Origin: Psychrosphaera saromensis
GTDB lineage: Bacteria > Pseudomonadota > Gammaproteobacteria > Enterobacterales > Alteromonadaceae
Direction: 5' to 3'
DNA: 64,000 bases
Assembly (NCBI RefSeq): GCF_002954545.1
Contig: NZ_MSCH01000003.1
Coordinates: 2,705,991-2,769,990 of the forward strand
The notes below the pieces were generated by a model that saw only the letters and a list, made by a program, of their open reading frames with translations, made no database searches and was not told the origin of the DNA. Both the position numbers and the translations under genes were made by a program. Below are positions 1 to 9,532 of this stretch, piece by piece; position 1 is the stretch's first letter; the number at the start of each line of letters is the position of its first letter.

Positions 1-194
1 TTTACGGTGACCAAGTTATTCACTCTTTATAAAATAGCAATTATGGGAAATGCAGTACTGTGGTGCGCATCATACTTAAAATAAAAAAAGACACCCTTTT
101 TATCTTGCTGAATATGCAAAATAAAATGGACGTCTTTTTATAAAGAACAAAGCATGTCCTCATTGAAGTACTTTTATAAGAACGAACGGTCTGC

Positions 195-521
195 TTAATA
201 TTTATGACCAAGGAACCTGTCTATTAGTTTTGAGATACGTTCCATGACTTCTTCTTCCACTTGATCAAAGGTTACGTGCAGTTTATCTAGCAACAAAGTC
301 GCCCTTTGTTCTGGCAAAGTTACATCATTCATCAATAATTCTAGCTCTGGCAAGGCCTTGTCATAACGTGGCACTATGGTGAAAGATAATTGAATATAAT
401 CTACTTTTGAAAACACTTTATTTGCGACTTCACAAAAAGCTTCTACGTGATCTAACCCATCAGGCCCTAATGACCCCGGCTCAACTCTAACAATTAATTT
501 TAAATCTAAATCTTGACTCAT
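195..521 (-). CDS. Hypothetical protein, 108 aa
   Basis: I do not recognise this protein. It is a soluble, acidic protein of 108 residues with no signal peptide or membrane segment. The N-terminal half looks like alternating beta strands, and the C-terminal 35 residues look like one amphipathic helix rich in Glu, Val and Leu. The ATG start has a GAGGTA ribosome-binding site nine bases upstream, which supports translation. It lies on the same strand as the DUF6122-like gene, whose stop is 92 bp upstream of this start, so the two may be co-transcribed. No function is proposed. Confidence 0.6.
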   Translation of the reverse strand: MSQDLDLKLIVRVEPGSLGPDGLDHVEAFCEVANKVFSKVDYIQLSFTIVPRYDKALPELELLMNDVTLPEQRATLLLDKLHVTFDQVEEEVMERISKLIDRFLGHKY

Positions 522-613
522 ATTGAGCGTTACCTCATAAAAATTCTATTACTATCTAAGCACACTTTTGGCTATTCGGCGAACTTACTACCATCTATTA
601 CTTTGATAAATCA

Positions 614-928
614 CTACATAAACCAAACACCTAGGTTAATTTTACAATCTAGGCTGTCTAACGCCATATGTATCATTAAGCCTAGCCCAACAAACTTAAG
701 TGGTTTAATAAAACACAAGGCTAAATAAGCCGGAATAAAAACTAATTGATGCAGAGGATGAAATCCGATGCTACATCTTAGTGGGTCATAAATTGGCGTT
801 GCTAATAAGTGGTCAATATCAACAGCCATAGTTAACATCATAATGATTAAGGCTTTTTGCCAATGTTCACGGAAAAATATTAAGGCAACCAACAAGGGAA
901 CAATAAAATGTAAAAGTAGATGGAACAT
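614..928 (-). CDS. DUF6122-like small membrane protein
   Basis: This is a 104-residue integral membrane protein with about three to four hydrophobic segments. Polar residues sit between them: His7, a DIDH motif near residue 37, and further His/Asp pairs (HPLHQ, HMALD). This layout resembles the YdjM/DUF6122 group of putative membrane-bound metal-dependent hydrolases, but the family assignment is from memory of the motif pattern. The DxDH and HxxxD motifs could bind metal. The substrate is unknown. The gene is upstream of the 108-aa ORF and divergent from dbpA. Confidence 0.6.
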   Translation of the reverse strand: MFHLLLHFIVPLLVALIFFREHWQKALIIMMLTMAVDIDHLLATPIYDPLRCSIGFHPLHQLVFIPAYLALCFIKPLKFVGLGLMIHMALDSLDCKINLGVWFM

Positions 929-1114
929 AAAATAAGATCTAAATAATTTATTAACTTACGCATAGTAAACTGCGCTATTTAATCACGCTAGTACTATTGG
1001 TTTAATTACGCCTATAAAAAAATTACCATATAAGGAAAACTCGCATACTTACTTGTGTTGTTAGCTGTTATAATGCCGCTAATTTAATTATTTACTACTT
1101 TTCAAGGTATAACT

Positions 1115-2500
1115 TTGACACAAACATCATTTTCATCATTGGCACTTAATCCAGATCTTGTTAGCAATTTAGCGACGCTAGATTATAACGAAATGACGCC
1201 AATTCAAGCGCAAAGTCTTCCTTTAATTATTGAAGGTAAAGACGTAATTGCTCAAGGTAAAACTGGCTCAGGTAAAACAGCTGCTTTTGGTTTGGGTTTA
1301 TTACATAACTTAGATGTGAAACGTTTTCGTGTTCAGTCATTAGTGTTATGCCCTACCCGTGAATTAGCCGACCAAGTTGCTAAAGAAATTAGAAAACTAG
1401 CTCGTGGCATTCACAACATTAAAGTATTAACACTTTGTGGTGGCGTTCCTATGGGACCACAAATTGGTTCATTAGAACATGGCGCACATATTATTGTTGG
1501 TACGCCGGGTCGTATTTTAGATCACTTAGACCGTGGCCGTTTAAACTTAGATAACTTAAATACTTTAGTTTTAGATGAAGCTGACAAAATGTTAGAAATG
1601 GGCTTTCAAGATGCCGTTGATGCCATTATTGATTTAGCACCTAAAGATAGACAGTCATTATTATTCAGTGCCACTTTCCCAGATCAAATTAAAGGTATTA
1701 GTAGCAAACTACTTAAAGACCCGATTATGGTTAAAGTTGAGTCTACTCATTCTGAGAGCAGCATAGATCAAAAGTTCTTTAATGTTGATAACAATAACGC
1801 TCGTAAACAAGCGATACAGTTATTGTTAATGGAATACCAACCAGAGTCTTGCGTTATCTTTTGTAATACAAAAGTAGAAACGGTAGAAGTTACAGACTTC
1901 TTATTAGACGCAGGCTTCAGTGCTATCGAACTAAATGGTGACTTGGAACAAAGAGACCGAGATCAAACATTGGTTCGTTTTGCTAATAAAAGCATTTCAA
2001 TCTTAGTGGCAACCGATGTTGCTTCTCGTGGCCTAGATATAGACAACTTAGACGCAGTAATTAACTATCAATTAGCTCATGATGCCGACACACACGTTCA
2101 CCGTATTGGCCGAACAGGTCGTGCGGGCAGCAAAGGTGTTGCCTGTAGTTTATTTACCAATAAAGATTCTTACAAAGTAGTTGAGATTGAAGACTACCTA
2201 GGCATTCGTATTAGTGAATCTGAATTACCAGATGCGTCTGTGTTAGAAAGAGAAATTTTCGCGCCTAGAATGGGCACGATTCGTATTGACGGTGGTAAGA
2301 AACATAAAGTACGTCCGGGTGACATTCTTGGTGCACTTACTGGAAAAGATGGTATTGCTGGAAAAGACGTTGGAAAAATTAACGTATTAGAGTTCTGTGC
2401 TTATGTCGCGGTAGACCAATCTGTTGCCAAAGAAGCATTACACAAGTTAGAAAAAGGCAAATTAAAAGGCCGTAGTTTTAGAGCTTGGCGTATCCGTTAA
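1115..2500 (+). CDS. dbpA: ATP-dependent RNA helicase DbpA
   Basis: DEAD-box helicase that acts on 23S rRNA hairpin 92 during assembly of the large ribosomal subunit. At 461 residues it matches the family length. Visible motifs are the Q motif (TPIQ, ~28-31), Walker A (GKTGSGKT, ~48-55), PTRELA, TPGR, DEAD (~153), SAT, DVASRGLD and HRIGRTGRAG. The last ~75 residues form the DbpA RNA-binding domain, with conserved RPGDILGAL and KGRSFRAWR stretches; this separates DbpA from the other DEAD-box proteins. The start is TTG, chosen because AAGG lies about seven bases upstream and translation begins directly at the usual N-terminus. A long hairpin follows the gene. Confidence 0.95.
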   Translation: MTQTSFSSLALNPDLVSNLATLDYNEMTPIQAQSLPLIIEGKDVIAQGKTGSGKTAAFGLGLLHNLDVKRFRVQSLVLCPTRELADQVAKEIRKLARGIHNIKVLTLCGGVPMGPQIGSLEHGAHIIVGTPGRILDHLDRGRLNLDNLNTLVLDEADKMLEMGFQDAVDAIIDLAPKDRQSLLFSATFPDQIKGISSKLLKDPIMVKVESTHSESSIDQKFFNVDNNNARKQAIQLLLMEYQPESCVIFCNTKVETVEVTDFLLDAGFSAIELNGDLEQRDRDQTLVRFANKSISILVATDVASRGLDIDNLDAVINYQLAHDADTHVHRIGRTGRAGSKGVACSLFTNKDSYKVVEIEDYLGIRISESELPDASVLEREIFAPRMGTIRIDGGKKHKVRPGDILGALTGKDGIAGKDVGKINVLEFCAYVAVDQSVAKEALHKLEKGKLKGRSFRAWRIR

Positions 2501-2521
2501 GCTAAAAGAACACAACTTAAT

Positions 2522-2558
2522 GCTAATAATTAACACAGTAAATGTGTTAATTATTAGC
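2522..2558. terminator. Perfect 16-bp stem hairpin after dbpA
   Basis: The sequence is a perfect inverted repeat with 16-bp arms and a 5-base loop, beginning 22 bp after the dbpA stop. No U-tract follows, so it is not a textbook intrinsic terminator. It may still end or stabilise the dbpA transcript, or serve the convergent gene at 2634. Confidence 0.5.
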
Positions 2559-2633
2559 TGTATTACTAATGTTAGAGCCCTTAGCTATAACGAGCTTATT
2601 TTAACTGTTATTTATTAGTGTAAATCCTATATG

Positions 2634-2966
2634 CTAATGATAAGTAACAATCACTTTATCCATTTTTGCCACAAACCCACTTTTAGTTTGCACATAAACG
2701 ACTTTGTTAGTTACCGCTGTGACATGAGAAAATATCATTTTTACATTCCCTTCCATTACGGTTTTACCGTTAGCCATACTTACTGTGTTTGATGTTATTT
2801 GAGGCTGTTCGTTTTCTGAGTGTGTGATTTGTACATTGCCAATATAGGTATGTACTTTGTTGTTGTTTGTTACTACTTCTTTTTGAGCTGTGATCTTGAG
2901 CTCTTGGGCGTAAGAAAAGTGGGAAATAACAAATATGCACAGGAGTAATTTTTTGAATAGTTTCAT
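2634..2966 (-). CDS. Periplasmic LptA/OstA-like protein
   Basis: A secreted protein of 110 residues. It has a clear signal peptide (Lys-rich start, hydrophobic core to about residue 18, cleavage after SYA) followed by an OstA-like strand pattern: ITAQKEV, YIGNVQIT, ITSNTVSM, MEGNVKMIF, VTNKVVYV. This matches the beta-jellyroll repeat of LptA, which carries LPS across the periplasm. It is much shorter than LptA (about 185 residues) and has no lptB or lptC neighbour, so it is probably a paralogue of unknown role rather than the essential LptA. The start is ATG, with AAGGAA just upstream. Confidence 0.65.
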   Translation of the reverse strand: MKLFKKLLLCIFVISHFSYAQELKITAQKEVVTNNNKVHTYIGNVQITHSENEQPQITSNTVSMANGKTVMEGNVKMIFSHVTAVTNKVVYVQTKSGFVAKMDKVIVTYH

Positions 2967-3374
2967 ATAAATTCCTTTTATTCTTAACTTCTTTGACGTC
3001 TTAACCCTTTAGGTGGTTAAGTACGAGTCATTAAAATTGTTTAATTATATGCGTTACTTACATTTCGACTTTAACTTTCAATGTAAACACATATATTACG
3101 GCTCAAAACGTCATGTTCTCTAAAGCCAGAACAACATAGCAAAAGATTTAATTTTAAACAAATGAAAATTATGACGTCACGTGAACCTAGTACTTCATCC
3201 TCTATAAACTACATACATTTGTAAATAAAAAATCCATAACATCTTGATTATTTAATCATCAGATAACATCGACTTTAGAGTGAATACTCTGTATAATACG
3301 CGCGCTCTAGTTGGCAATAACTGGCATTCAGATCAGTTATCGTTCTGCAAGCCCCACATATCAGGAAATACCCT
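2967..3374. other. 408-bp divergent intergenic region with candidate promoter
   Basis: No gene is seen. The stretch lies between two divergent genes. It holds a TTAACC/GGTTAA inverted repeat at 3001-3020 and a TTACATT/AATGTAA pair at 3058-3086. A good -10 box, TATAAT, lies at 3292-3297, followed by a GC-rich discriminator, and would serve the ABC-F gene; no convincing -35 box is seen. The remainder is AT-rich without recognisable structure. Confidence 0.45.
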
Positions 3375-4979
3375 TTGATCACTACCGCAAATATCACCAT
3401 GCAATTTGGCGCTGTGCCATTGTTTGAAAACATCTCAGCTCAGTTTGGGCATGGCAACCGTTACGGTTTAATTGGCGCCAATGGTTGTGGAAAATCAACC
3501 TTCATGAAAATTTTGAGCGGTGAGTTATCGCCTTCATCAGGTAATTATTCTATTACTCCAGGTAATAAACTCGGTGTGCTAAGCCAAGATCAATTTGCGT
3601 TTGAAGAATATTCAGTAGTTGATACGGTAATTATGGGTGACACCAAATTGTGGGAAGTTAAGAAAGAACGTGACCGCATTTACTCTTTAGCTGAAATGTC
3701 AGAAGAAGATGGCATGAAAGTAGCTAACCTTGAAACTGAATTTGCAGAAATGGATGGTTACACTGCAGAATCTCGTGCAGGCGACATTTTGTTAGAAGCG
3801 GGTATCGACGAAGAATTCCATTTTGGCCTAATGAGCCAGGTTGCTCCAGGTTATAAAGTGCGTGTGTTATTAGCACAAGCCCTATTCTCTAACCCAGATA
3901 TATTATTACTAGACGAGCCAACCAATAACTTGGATATCCATTCAATAAACTGGTTAGCTGAAGTATTGAACCAACGTAAATGCACTATGATCATCATCTC
4001 GCATGACCGTCATTTCCTTAACTCTGTTTGTACGCACATGGCGGACATTGATTACGGTGAATTACGCATTTACCCTGGTAACTACGAATATTTTGTTGAA
4101 GCATCTTCACTTATCCGTGAACAGCTATTAACAGAGAACGACAAGAAAAGTGCAGAAATTGCAGAACTAACCGCCTTTGTGGCACGTTTTGGTGCCAATG
4201 CATCTAAAGCAAAACAAGCCAGTTCTCGTGCTAAAAAACTAGATAAAATTGAATTATCAGAAGTTAAGTCGTCAAGCCGACGCACTCCTTCTATCTCAAT
4301 CAAACAAGAAAGAAAATTACATCGCCAAGTTCTTATTTTAGAAGAGTTAGGTCACGGTTATGATGAAGGTCCATTATTCCAAAATGGTAATTTGATCTTA
4401 GAAGCCGGTGCAAAACTTGCGGTCATTGGTGAAAATGGCGCAGGTAAAACCACTTTCTTACGTTGTTTAGTTGATGAATTAAAAGCAAATTCAGGTGTGG
4501 TTAAATGGTCTGAAAATGCAACCATCGGTTATTGTCCACAAGACAGCACCACAGACTTTGATTGCAACTTAAGTTTGTTTGATTGGTTAAGCCAATGGCG
4601 TACTAAAAAGCATGACGACATCGCAGTAAAAGCTATGTTAGGTCGTTTATTATTTACCGCTGACGACTTTGAAAAGAAAGTTAGAGTATGTTCTGGTGGT
4701 GAGAAAAACAGACTATTGTTTGGTAAATTAATGATGATGGACTTAAACGTACTTATCATGGACGAACCAACCAATCACTTGGATATGGAATCTATTGAAG
4801 CGCTTAACCATGCGTTAAAAGAGTTTGATGGCACATTAATCTTTGTAAGCCACGACACTCAATTTGTATCGTCATTGGCCAGTCATGTTATTGAAATTAA
4901 AGATAGCAGCATGGATATCTTCCACGGCTCTTACAATGAATATAAAGCAAGCCAAAAACTAAAGAATAAAGTTGCATAG
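3375..4979 (+). CDS. ybiT: ABC-F ATPase, YbiT type
   Basis: A cytoplasmic protein with two ABC cassettes and no membrane domain, 534 residues long, as in the YbiT branch of ABC-F ribosome-associated ATPases. The first Walker A is GANGCGKST (~34-42) and the second is GENGAGKTT; both Walker B regions read [11 protein letters not shown] or [11 protein letters not shown]. As in YbiT, the first cassette has VAPGYK where the signature is usually LSGG, while the second has a normal CSGGE. A charged linker of about 80 residues connects the cassettes. The start is TTG, with AGGAAA six bases upstream. A perfect terminator follows. Uup, a second ABC-F protein, is encoded at 48.2-50.1 kb. Confidence 0.92.
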   Translation: MITTANITMQFGAVPLFENISAQFGHGNRYGLIGANGCGKSTFMKILSGELSPSSGNYSITPGNKLGVLSQDQFAFEEYSVVDTVIMGDTKLWEVKKERDRIYSLAEMSEEDGMKVANLETEFAEMDGYTAESRAGDILLEAGIDEEFHFGLMSQVAPGYKVRVLLAQALFSNPDILLLDEPTNNLDIHSINWLAEVLNQRKCTMIIISHDRHFLNSVCTHMADIDYGELRIYPGNYEYFVEASSLIREQLLTENDKKSAEIAELTAFVARFGANASKAKQASSRAKKLDKIELSEVKSSSRRTPSISIKQERKLHRQVLILEELGHGYDEGPLFQNGNLILEAGAKLAVIGENGAGKTTFLRCLVDELKANSGVVKWSENATIGYCPQDSTTDFDCNLSLFDWLSQWRTKKHDDIAVKAMLGRLLFTADDFEKKVRVCSGGEKNRLLFGKLMMMDLNVLIMDEPTNHLDMESIEALNHALKEFDGTLIFVSHDTQFVSSLASHVIEIKDSSMDIFHGSYNEYKASQKLKNKVA

Positions 4980-5022
4980 CTTTATTCTTTAGCTGCTAAC
5001 AGCTAAGCTAATAATCGCTAAG

Positions 5023-5056
5023 AAAAATGCCTAGATAATATTATCTAGGCATTTTT
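5023..5056. terminator. Bidirectional intrinsic terminator
   Basis: A perfect 34-bp palindrome with A5 at the left end and T5 at the right, between convergent genes (ABC-F on plus, small membrane protein on minus). Its core GCCTAGATAA is repeated inverted. It can end transcription in both directions. Confidence 0.9.
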
Positions 5057-5113
5057 AGTTATTACGTCTAATAATCAGTGTTGTATCTATTAATTTATAC
5101 TAGCTCTTTGTAT

Positions 5114-5494
5114 TTATAACTCTTTACTTTTTAGTACCTGTAACACGCCCAATGTAGCAACCACAGTCGAAACTAATATTGTTGCTATAACACCCGGTAT
5201 TGAAGTGACCCAAATACTTCCAATTAACAAGATTGCAGAGCCTAGCGCCCACAATAAATCGCCAAATGAAAAATACAAAACAAGTAGTTTATTTGGCGGT
5301 GTTTGAGCAGAAGCCCAAATTAAATGAAGGCCATTTACCACTAATACCGCTCCCAACAAAAACAGCACTAATTCTGGAGCCGGATCATCCGCTGATAAAA
5401 ATAAAGCGATTTCCAGCGGTGCCCATAAAAACATCAAGCCAAAAATAATACAGCTTACTGCGTTAGCTCTTAAAACATTTTTTAATGTGATCAT
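5114..5494 (-). CDS. Four-helix membrane protein, divergent from marR
   Basis: A 126-residue hydrophobic protein with four likely transmembrane helices (roughly residues 8-30, 42-62, 70-90 and 95-118) and a short basic C-terminus. I do not recognise a named family. Its start lies 53 bp from the divergent MarR-type regulator, and the GTTGACA half-sites lie in that gap. By inference it is a likely target of that regulator. Confidence 0.65.
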   Translation of the reverse strand: MITLKNVLRANAVSCIIFGLMFLWAPLEIALFLSADDPAPELVLFLLGAVLVVNGLHLIWASAQTPPNKLLVLYFSFGDLLWALGSAILLIGSIWVTSIPGVIATILVSTVVATLGVLQVLKSKEL

Positions 5495-5517
5495 TTTCTT
5501 ACCCTCATGTATACTTA

Positions 5518-5565
5518 GTTGACATAGAGTAGTTTAAGGATTTTATTATGTCAACAAAGTTGACA
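5518..5565. promoter_or_regulatory. Candidate operator of the MarR-type regulator
   Basis: Three copies of the heptamer GTTGACA or its complement occur within 48 bp: GTTGACA at 5518-5524, TGTCAAC at 5549-5555 and GTTGACA at 5559-5565. The last two form a perfect 7-3-7 palindrome, TGTCAACAAAGTTGACA, that overlaps the regulator's own start codon. MarR proteins typically bind palindromes of 16-20 bp in their own promoter. This is therefore a strong candidate for autorepression and for control of the divergent membrane-protein gene. Confidence 0.65.
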
Positions 5566-6021
5566 ACTAACAATTTGCCAATGGCTGAAAGCCAAACTCT
5601 ACAATTAGTGCTTGGCGCTGGACAAGTTAATGACTCTATATTTCAATATTTAGCCAACACATTGAAAGACAAGGGTTATAAATTTGCATCTCCTTCGGCG
5701 TTAAGCTTTTTGAGTACCTTAGAATGTGGTGTAAATTACGCATCAGACATAGCCAGAAACCTTGGGGTTTCTCGTCAGATGGTCGCTAAAACGGTAAAAG
5801 AACTCTGTTCAGCTGGTTATTTAGATCAGGTAGATGATATTGGTAAGCAAAAGAAAATAATCTTTACAACAAACGGAGAAGTTTTAATATCCGATGCAAG
5901 ACAATTACTAGCGGACATAGACAAGGCGCTAGAAAATAAATTAGCTGTAGATACAGTATCAAGCACACTAACAAGCTTAAATATGATACAAAAATTAGTT
6001 AATCAATTAAACAATATATAA
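5548..6021 (+). CDS. MarR-family transcriptional regulator
   Basis: A 157-residue winged-helix protein. Residues ~55-95 hold the helix-turn-helix (YASDIARNLGVSRQMVAKTVKELCSAGYL), followed by a wing (QVDDIGKQKKIIFTT) typical of MarR/SlyA regulators. C-terminal helices would form the dimer. The ligand cannot be read from the sequence. The start codon lies inside a perfect palindrome, which argues for autoregulation. It is divergent from a four-helix membrane protein, and a secreted protein gene starts 17 bp downstream, probably in the same operon. Confidence 0.85.
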   Translation: MSTKLTTNNLPMAESQTLQLVLGAGQVNDSIFQYLANTLKDKGYKFASPSALSFLSTLECGVNYASDIARNLGVSRQMVAKTVKELCSAGYLDQVDDIGKQKKIIFTTNGEVLISDARQLLADIDKALENKLAVDTVSSTLTSLNMIQKLVNQLNNI

Positions 6022-6038
6022 CGTTCAAGGAATATGAA

Positions 6039-6527
6039 ATGAAAAAGACAATATTAGTTATTGCAACAACATCACTTTTAATGGCGACAACCGCTATGGC
6101 TGCCGTTATTGATAAAAAAGCAATTCGCGCTGCAGATGCCAATATTGCAGAGCAAGTTGCAGTGATGAAATCAGATTGTGGTAATACGTCGTTAGAAGTT
6201 AATGTTGTCTGGGATGATGTTAAAGGGATGATCAAAACAAATAAAGACGCATTAAAGTCTGATAACTATAAAGGTGTATGGGTTCTTAGTCACACTGGTG
6301 AACGTACAGTTGCGGCATTAGAAGCTATGTCTAAAATTTGTAAAACCGATGCGGATTACAAAGAAGAGCTTGCTAAGGTAACAAACATTATTGTGAAACC
6401 TAAAGCGAAATTTGACGATTCAAAAAGTGCATTTTCTTTTGCTGAAACGACCATCACCATTGAATCAGGTCATAGAATGACTCGCAGTGCCTCTGACTTT
6501 ATTACGCCAATTAAAAGCTTATTTTAA
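6039..6527 (+). CDS. Secreted hypothetical protein, 162 aa
   Basis: A periplasmic or secreted protein with a textbook signal peptide (MKK, hydrophobic core, cleavage after AMA at about residue 21). The mature part is helical and carries two cysteines (CGN near residue 47, KICK near residue 105) that could form a disulfide. I know no matching family. It starts 17 bp after the MarR-type gene behind AAGGAA, so the two are probably co-transcribed. A hairpin terminator follows. Confidence 0.7.
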   Translation: MKKTILVIATTSLLMATTAMAAVIDKKAIRAADANIAEQVAVMKSDCGNTSLEVNVVWDDVKGMIKTNKDALKSDNYKGVWVLSHTGERTVAALEAMSKICKTDADYKEELAKVTNIIVKPKAKFDDSKSAFSFAETTITIESGHRMTRSASDFITPIKSLF

Positions 6528-6542
6528 CGGGTAGAAAATATA

Positions 6543-6573
6543 AGACATTCAATACTTATACTATTGAGTGTCT
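6543..6573 (+). terminator. Hairpin terminator
   Basis: A 12-bp stem (AGACATTCAATA paired with TATTGAGTGTCT, one G-T pair) lies 16 bp after the secreted-protein stop and is followed by a short T-rich tail. Confidence 0.6.
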
Positions 6574-6763
6574 TTCTATACCGTTTTAAATCTACTTATC
6601 ACCGCCCCTGCAAAACTAATTAACTTCTACGTTACCCTGCTAATTAAGTAATATTTGTATTAATAACTTTAACTATAAATAAAGCATCGACATTGAAAAC
6701 TAAAGGGAAGACGAAAGTAAAGTAAAAAGAGTAAATTTAATATGGGCAAATAAATGAGCCGGT

Positions 6764-7660
6764 TTAATGGCTTAATTGAATATTTTTAACGGTTACCGCT
6801 TGTTGCCACAAAAGGCTAAATAATTCATTTAAACTTAGCTTCGCGTTTTGATTTAACGTTGGCTTTTGATCTGGACTGAAATTTTGACCTTGCCCTGAGC
6901 TGTGAGCTGACATTTGTCCTGAACTATAAAACTCTATTTGTCCCCTGTTATCATCCTCAGCTGTTTTATCTGACAATAAAGCTCTTGTTTCTAATTGGCG
7001 TTTTAACTCCAAACACACAGGATAAGAAGGTTCTATGATGTTAACTGAGCTTACTTTCAATTCAGCTAAACATTGGTTAATACCTGGGATTAAAAAAGCA
7101 TAATGAGTACAGCCTAATACCAAGTGATCTATGCCCTTTTCTATTAACGGATGTATATAGTTTTTTATCGCTTGTTGAGTAACGTCACTGTTAAGTTGAC
7201 CTTGCTCTACTAACTCTACAAACAAAGGACAAGCAACCAACTCCACAGATACTTTATCTTCAAAACGTGACTTTAATGCTAATAAGGATTGGCTTTTAAT
7301 TGTTTGCTCTGTCGCAAGCAAACCTACAACACCGGTTTGACTTAACTCAGATGCAGGCTTTAATGCTGGCTCTACTCCAATAATAGGAATATTAGTCAAC
7401 GTCCTTAAATAAGAAATAGTGTGTACAGTCGCAGTGTTACATGCAACAACGATAGCTTTACAACCTCGGTTAACAAAGTAATCGATTATAAGCGACGTAC
7501 GCTGCTGTAAGGTTTCTGTTGATTTATTACCGTATGGCGAATAAAGGTGATCGGCTATGTAAATAACGTTTTCGTTTGGCATTAAGGTATGAATGGTCTT
7601 GGCTATGGATAATCCGCCAACCCCTGAGTCAAAAACCCCAATGGGTGATTGTTGTGTCAT
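6764..7660 (-). CDS. murI: Glutamate racemase
   Basis: Makes D-glutamate from L-glutamate for peptidoglycan. The pattern is clear: IGVFDSGVGGLS near residue 7, the first catalytic cysteine in VVACNTA (Cys74) and the second in VLGCTHY (Cys184), with IEPS around residue 210. The protein is 298 residues because about 40 low-complexity residues (~233-275, rich in Ser, Gln and Asn, with SSGQ twice) precede the final helix. This insert is not part of the usual MurI fold and is probably a flexible loop. The gene stands alone, divergent from xthA. Confidence 0.93.
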   Translation of the reverse strand: MTQQSPIGVFDSGVGGLSIAKTIHTLMPNENVIYIADHLYSPYGNKSTETLQQRTSLIIDYFVNRGCKAIVVACNTATVHTISYLRTLTNIPIIGVEPALKPASELSQTGVVGLLATEQTIKSQSLLALKSRFEDKVSVELVACPLFVELVEQGQLNSDVTQQAIKNYIHPLIEKGIDHLVLGCTHYAFLIPGINQCLAELKVSSVNIIEPSYPVCLELKRQLETRALLSDKTAEDDNRGQIEFYSSGQMSAHSSGQGQNFSPDQKPTLNQNAKLSLNELFSLLWQQAVTVKNIQLSH

Positions 7661-7903
7661 TTATCTTAATACCTTATTTGAACTTGTTATATTTACCAGC
7701 ACGCCAGAGCGAATGCTTTACCAATCAATAAGTGATTGTTGCAAAACAGAAAACACAATGTGCCTATGTTACTTGTTGAGGTGGAATATTGAAATTGTTT
7801 ATCTATTTTATTTTGTTAGTTTGGCTATTTTCCTTTGCTATCAAATTTAGTTAAAGGCATGATCAGGTTATATCTGTCCACTTTCTGATAAAAAGAATTA
7901 AAC

Positions 7904-8725
7904 ATGAAAATCATCTCATTTAATATAAATGGCATTCGTGCCCGCATTCATCAACTTGCAGCTTTAATTGAAAAACACAATCCAGATATTATTGGTTTAC
8001 AAGAAACCAAAGCGCACGACGAAGTATTCCCGTATGCAGACGTTGAAGCCTTAGGTTACACACCTATTGTCCACGGTCAAAAAGCCCATTACGGTGTGGC
8101 TATGTTAGTTCGTAACGATGTTGCGGCTCGTATGACGCATAGTCAAAAAGGTTTTCCAACTGACACTGAAGAACATCAAAAGCGTATGGTGATGGTTACC
8201 GTAGAAACTGAATCAGGTAACAAAATCACCGTGCTAAATGGTTATTTCCCACAAGGTGAAGCCATTGATCATCCAATTAAGTTTCCATATAAAAGACAGT
8301 TCTATGCTGATTTAATGGATTACTTAAATACCAGTGAAGATGCTAGCGAGAATGTGGTTGTTATGGGCGACATCAATATTTCCCCTACTGACCTAGATAT
8401 TGGTATTGGCGAGCCCAATAAAAAACGTTGGTTGAAAACTGGAAAATGTTCATTTCAGCCAGAAGAACGTGAATGGTTAAAAACATTGTTGGATTGGGGT
8501 TTTAAAGATACATTCAGAGAACAACACCCTACTACCGATGACAGATATTCATGGTTTGATTATCGCTCAAAAGGTTTTGACGATAACCGTGGATTAAGAA
8601 TTGACGTTGTTTTGGCCACACACGGCTTAAATGATAAGTGTTCTGAAACTGGAATAGATTACGAATTACGCGGCATTGAAAAACCATCTGACCATGCGCC
8701 AATATGGTCTGTATTTGATATTTAA
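7904..8725 (+). CDS. xthA: Exodeoxyribonuclease III
   Basis: Mg-dependent AP endonuclease and 3'-5' exonuclease of base excision repair. Its 273 residues match the family. Visible motifs are FNINGIRAR at the N-terminus, LQETK with the metal-binding Glu34, [13 protein letters not shown] and the C-terminal SDHAPI with the catalytic Asp-His pair. Residues MTH and KRMVMV match the ExoIII branch rather than APE1. It starts with ATG and is followed 30 bp later by the YceI gene, possibly in the same transcript. Confidence 0.95.
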   Translation: MKIISFNINGIRARIHQLAALIEKHNPDIIGLQETKAHDEVFPYADVEALGYTPIVHGQKAHYGVAMLVRNDVAARMTHSQKGFPTDTEEHQKRMVMVTVETESGNKITVLNGYFPQGEAIDHPIKFPYKRQFYADLMDYLNTSEDASENVVVMGDINISPTDLDIGIGEPNKKRWLKTGKCSFQPEEREWLKTLLDWGFKDTFREQHPTTDDRYSWFDYRSKGFDDNRGLRIDVVLATHGLNDKCSETGIDYELRGIEKPSDHAPIWSVFDI

Positions 8726-8755
8726 CTTTATATTCAATCTTAAATAGGAATGACA

Positions 8756-9337
8756 ATGAAATTATCAGCAAGTTTATTACTACCATTAATGTTTGTATCG
8801 GCATCAAGTTTTGCTGACTGGACACTAAATAATGACAAGTCCAACTTAAACTTTATCTCAGTTAAAAAATCAGCGGTAGTCGAAGTACATCACTTTAAAA
8901 CACTAACCGGTACTGTAGAAGATAAGTCGGGAAAAACGAGCATAGAGATTGATTTAACAAGTCCTGAAACTATGATCCCTATTCGTAACGACCGTTTACA
9001 GTCTATGTTGTTTCAAACTGACATGTATCCAAAAGCGATAATCATGGCTAAGGTTGATGCTAAAAAAGTAAACCAATTAAAGTCAGGTCAATCGTTTCAA
9101 GACAAACAAACGCTAACCTTAGATTTACATGGTGTTAAAAAGCTATTTGTTGCTGATATTCAAGTAACAAAATTAGCCGCTAACGTTATTAACGTAAGTT
9201 CGGTAAAACCTATTGTGTTAAACGCCGCTGATTTTAAATTGGTAGAAGGTATAAACGCACTAAGAGACATCGCTGGTTTACCGTCCATCACAACACAAGT
9301 TCCTGTGACATTTAACTTAGTGTTTGATGCAAAATAA
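8756..9337 (+). CDS. YceI-family periplasmic protein
   Basis: A lipocalin-like beta-barrel of the YceI family, which binds isoprenoid-type lipids in the periplasm. A signal peptide (cleavage after SFA, about residue 21) precedes WTLNNDKSNLNFISVKK, a typical YceI opening. The fold runs to the end, with a hallmark substrate-loop region near LDLHGVKK. Two in-frame ATGs exist at 8750 and 8756; AGGA at 8746-8749 is properly spaced only from the second, so I use it (193 residues). A strong terminator follows. Confidence 0.88.
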   Translation: MKLSASLLLPLMFVSASSFADWTLNNDKSNLNFISVKKSAVVEVHHFKTLTGTVEDKSGKTSIEIDLTSPETMIPIRNDRLQSMLFQTDMYPKAIIMAKVDAKKVNQLKSGQSFQDKQTLTLDLHGVKKLFVADIQVTKLAANVINVSSVKPIVLNAADFKLVEGINALRDIAGLPSITTQVPVTFNLVFDAK

Positions 9338-9448
9338 TCTGCTAAATATCTTGTGTGAATACACAAGGTTTAAACGGATATTTTAAATGGTTATTCTAGG
9401 TGTATTGTGAAATGTATTATGCGCTTTAGAGTTTGATCTGCATGTTAT

Positions 9449-9486
9449 AAAAAAGGCTGTTGTTGTTACTAACGACAGCCTTTTTT
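9449..9486 (+). terminator. Intrinsic terminator after yceI
   Basis: AAAAGGCTGT and ACAGCCTTTT form the stem, followed by six T. The minus strand also ends in T, so it may serve both convergent genes. Confidence 0.85.
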
Positions 9487-9507
9487 AATCAAATTTGCTC
9501 TAACCTT

Positions 9508-9529
9508 ACAGCCCTACAGCCCTAAAGCC
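9508..9529 (-). repeat. Short period-8 repeat after the DUF1499 gene
   Basis: On the minus strand the sequence reads GGCTTTAGGGCTGTAGGGCT, i.e. CTTTAGGG, CTGTAGGG and a partial third unit. It begins three bases after the stop codon of the DUF1499 gene. The same octamer forms the longer array at 60632-60702, also just after a stop codon and in the same sense. Confidence 0.6.
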
Positions 9530-9532
9530 TTA

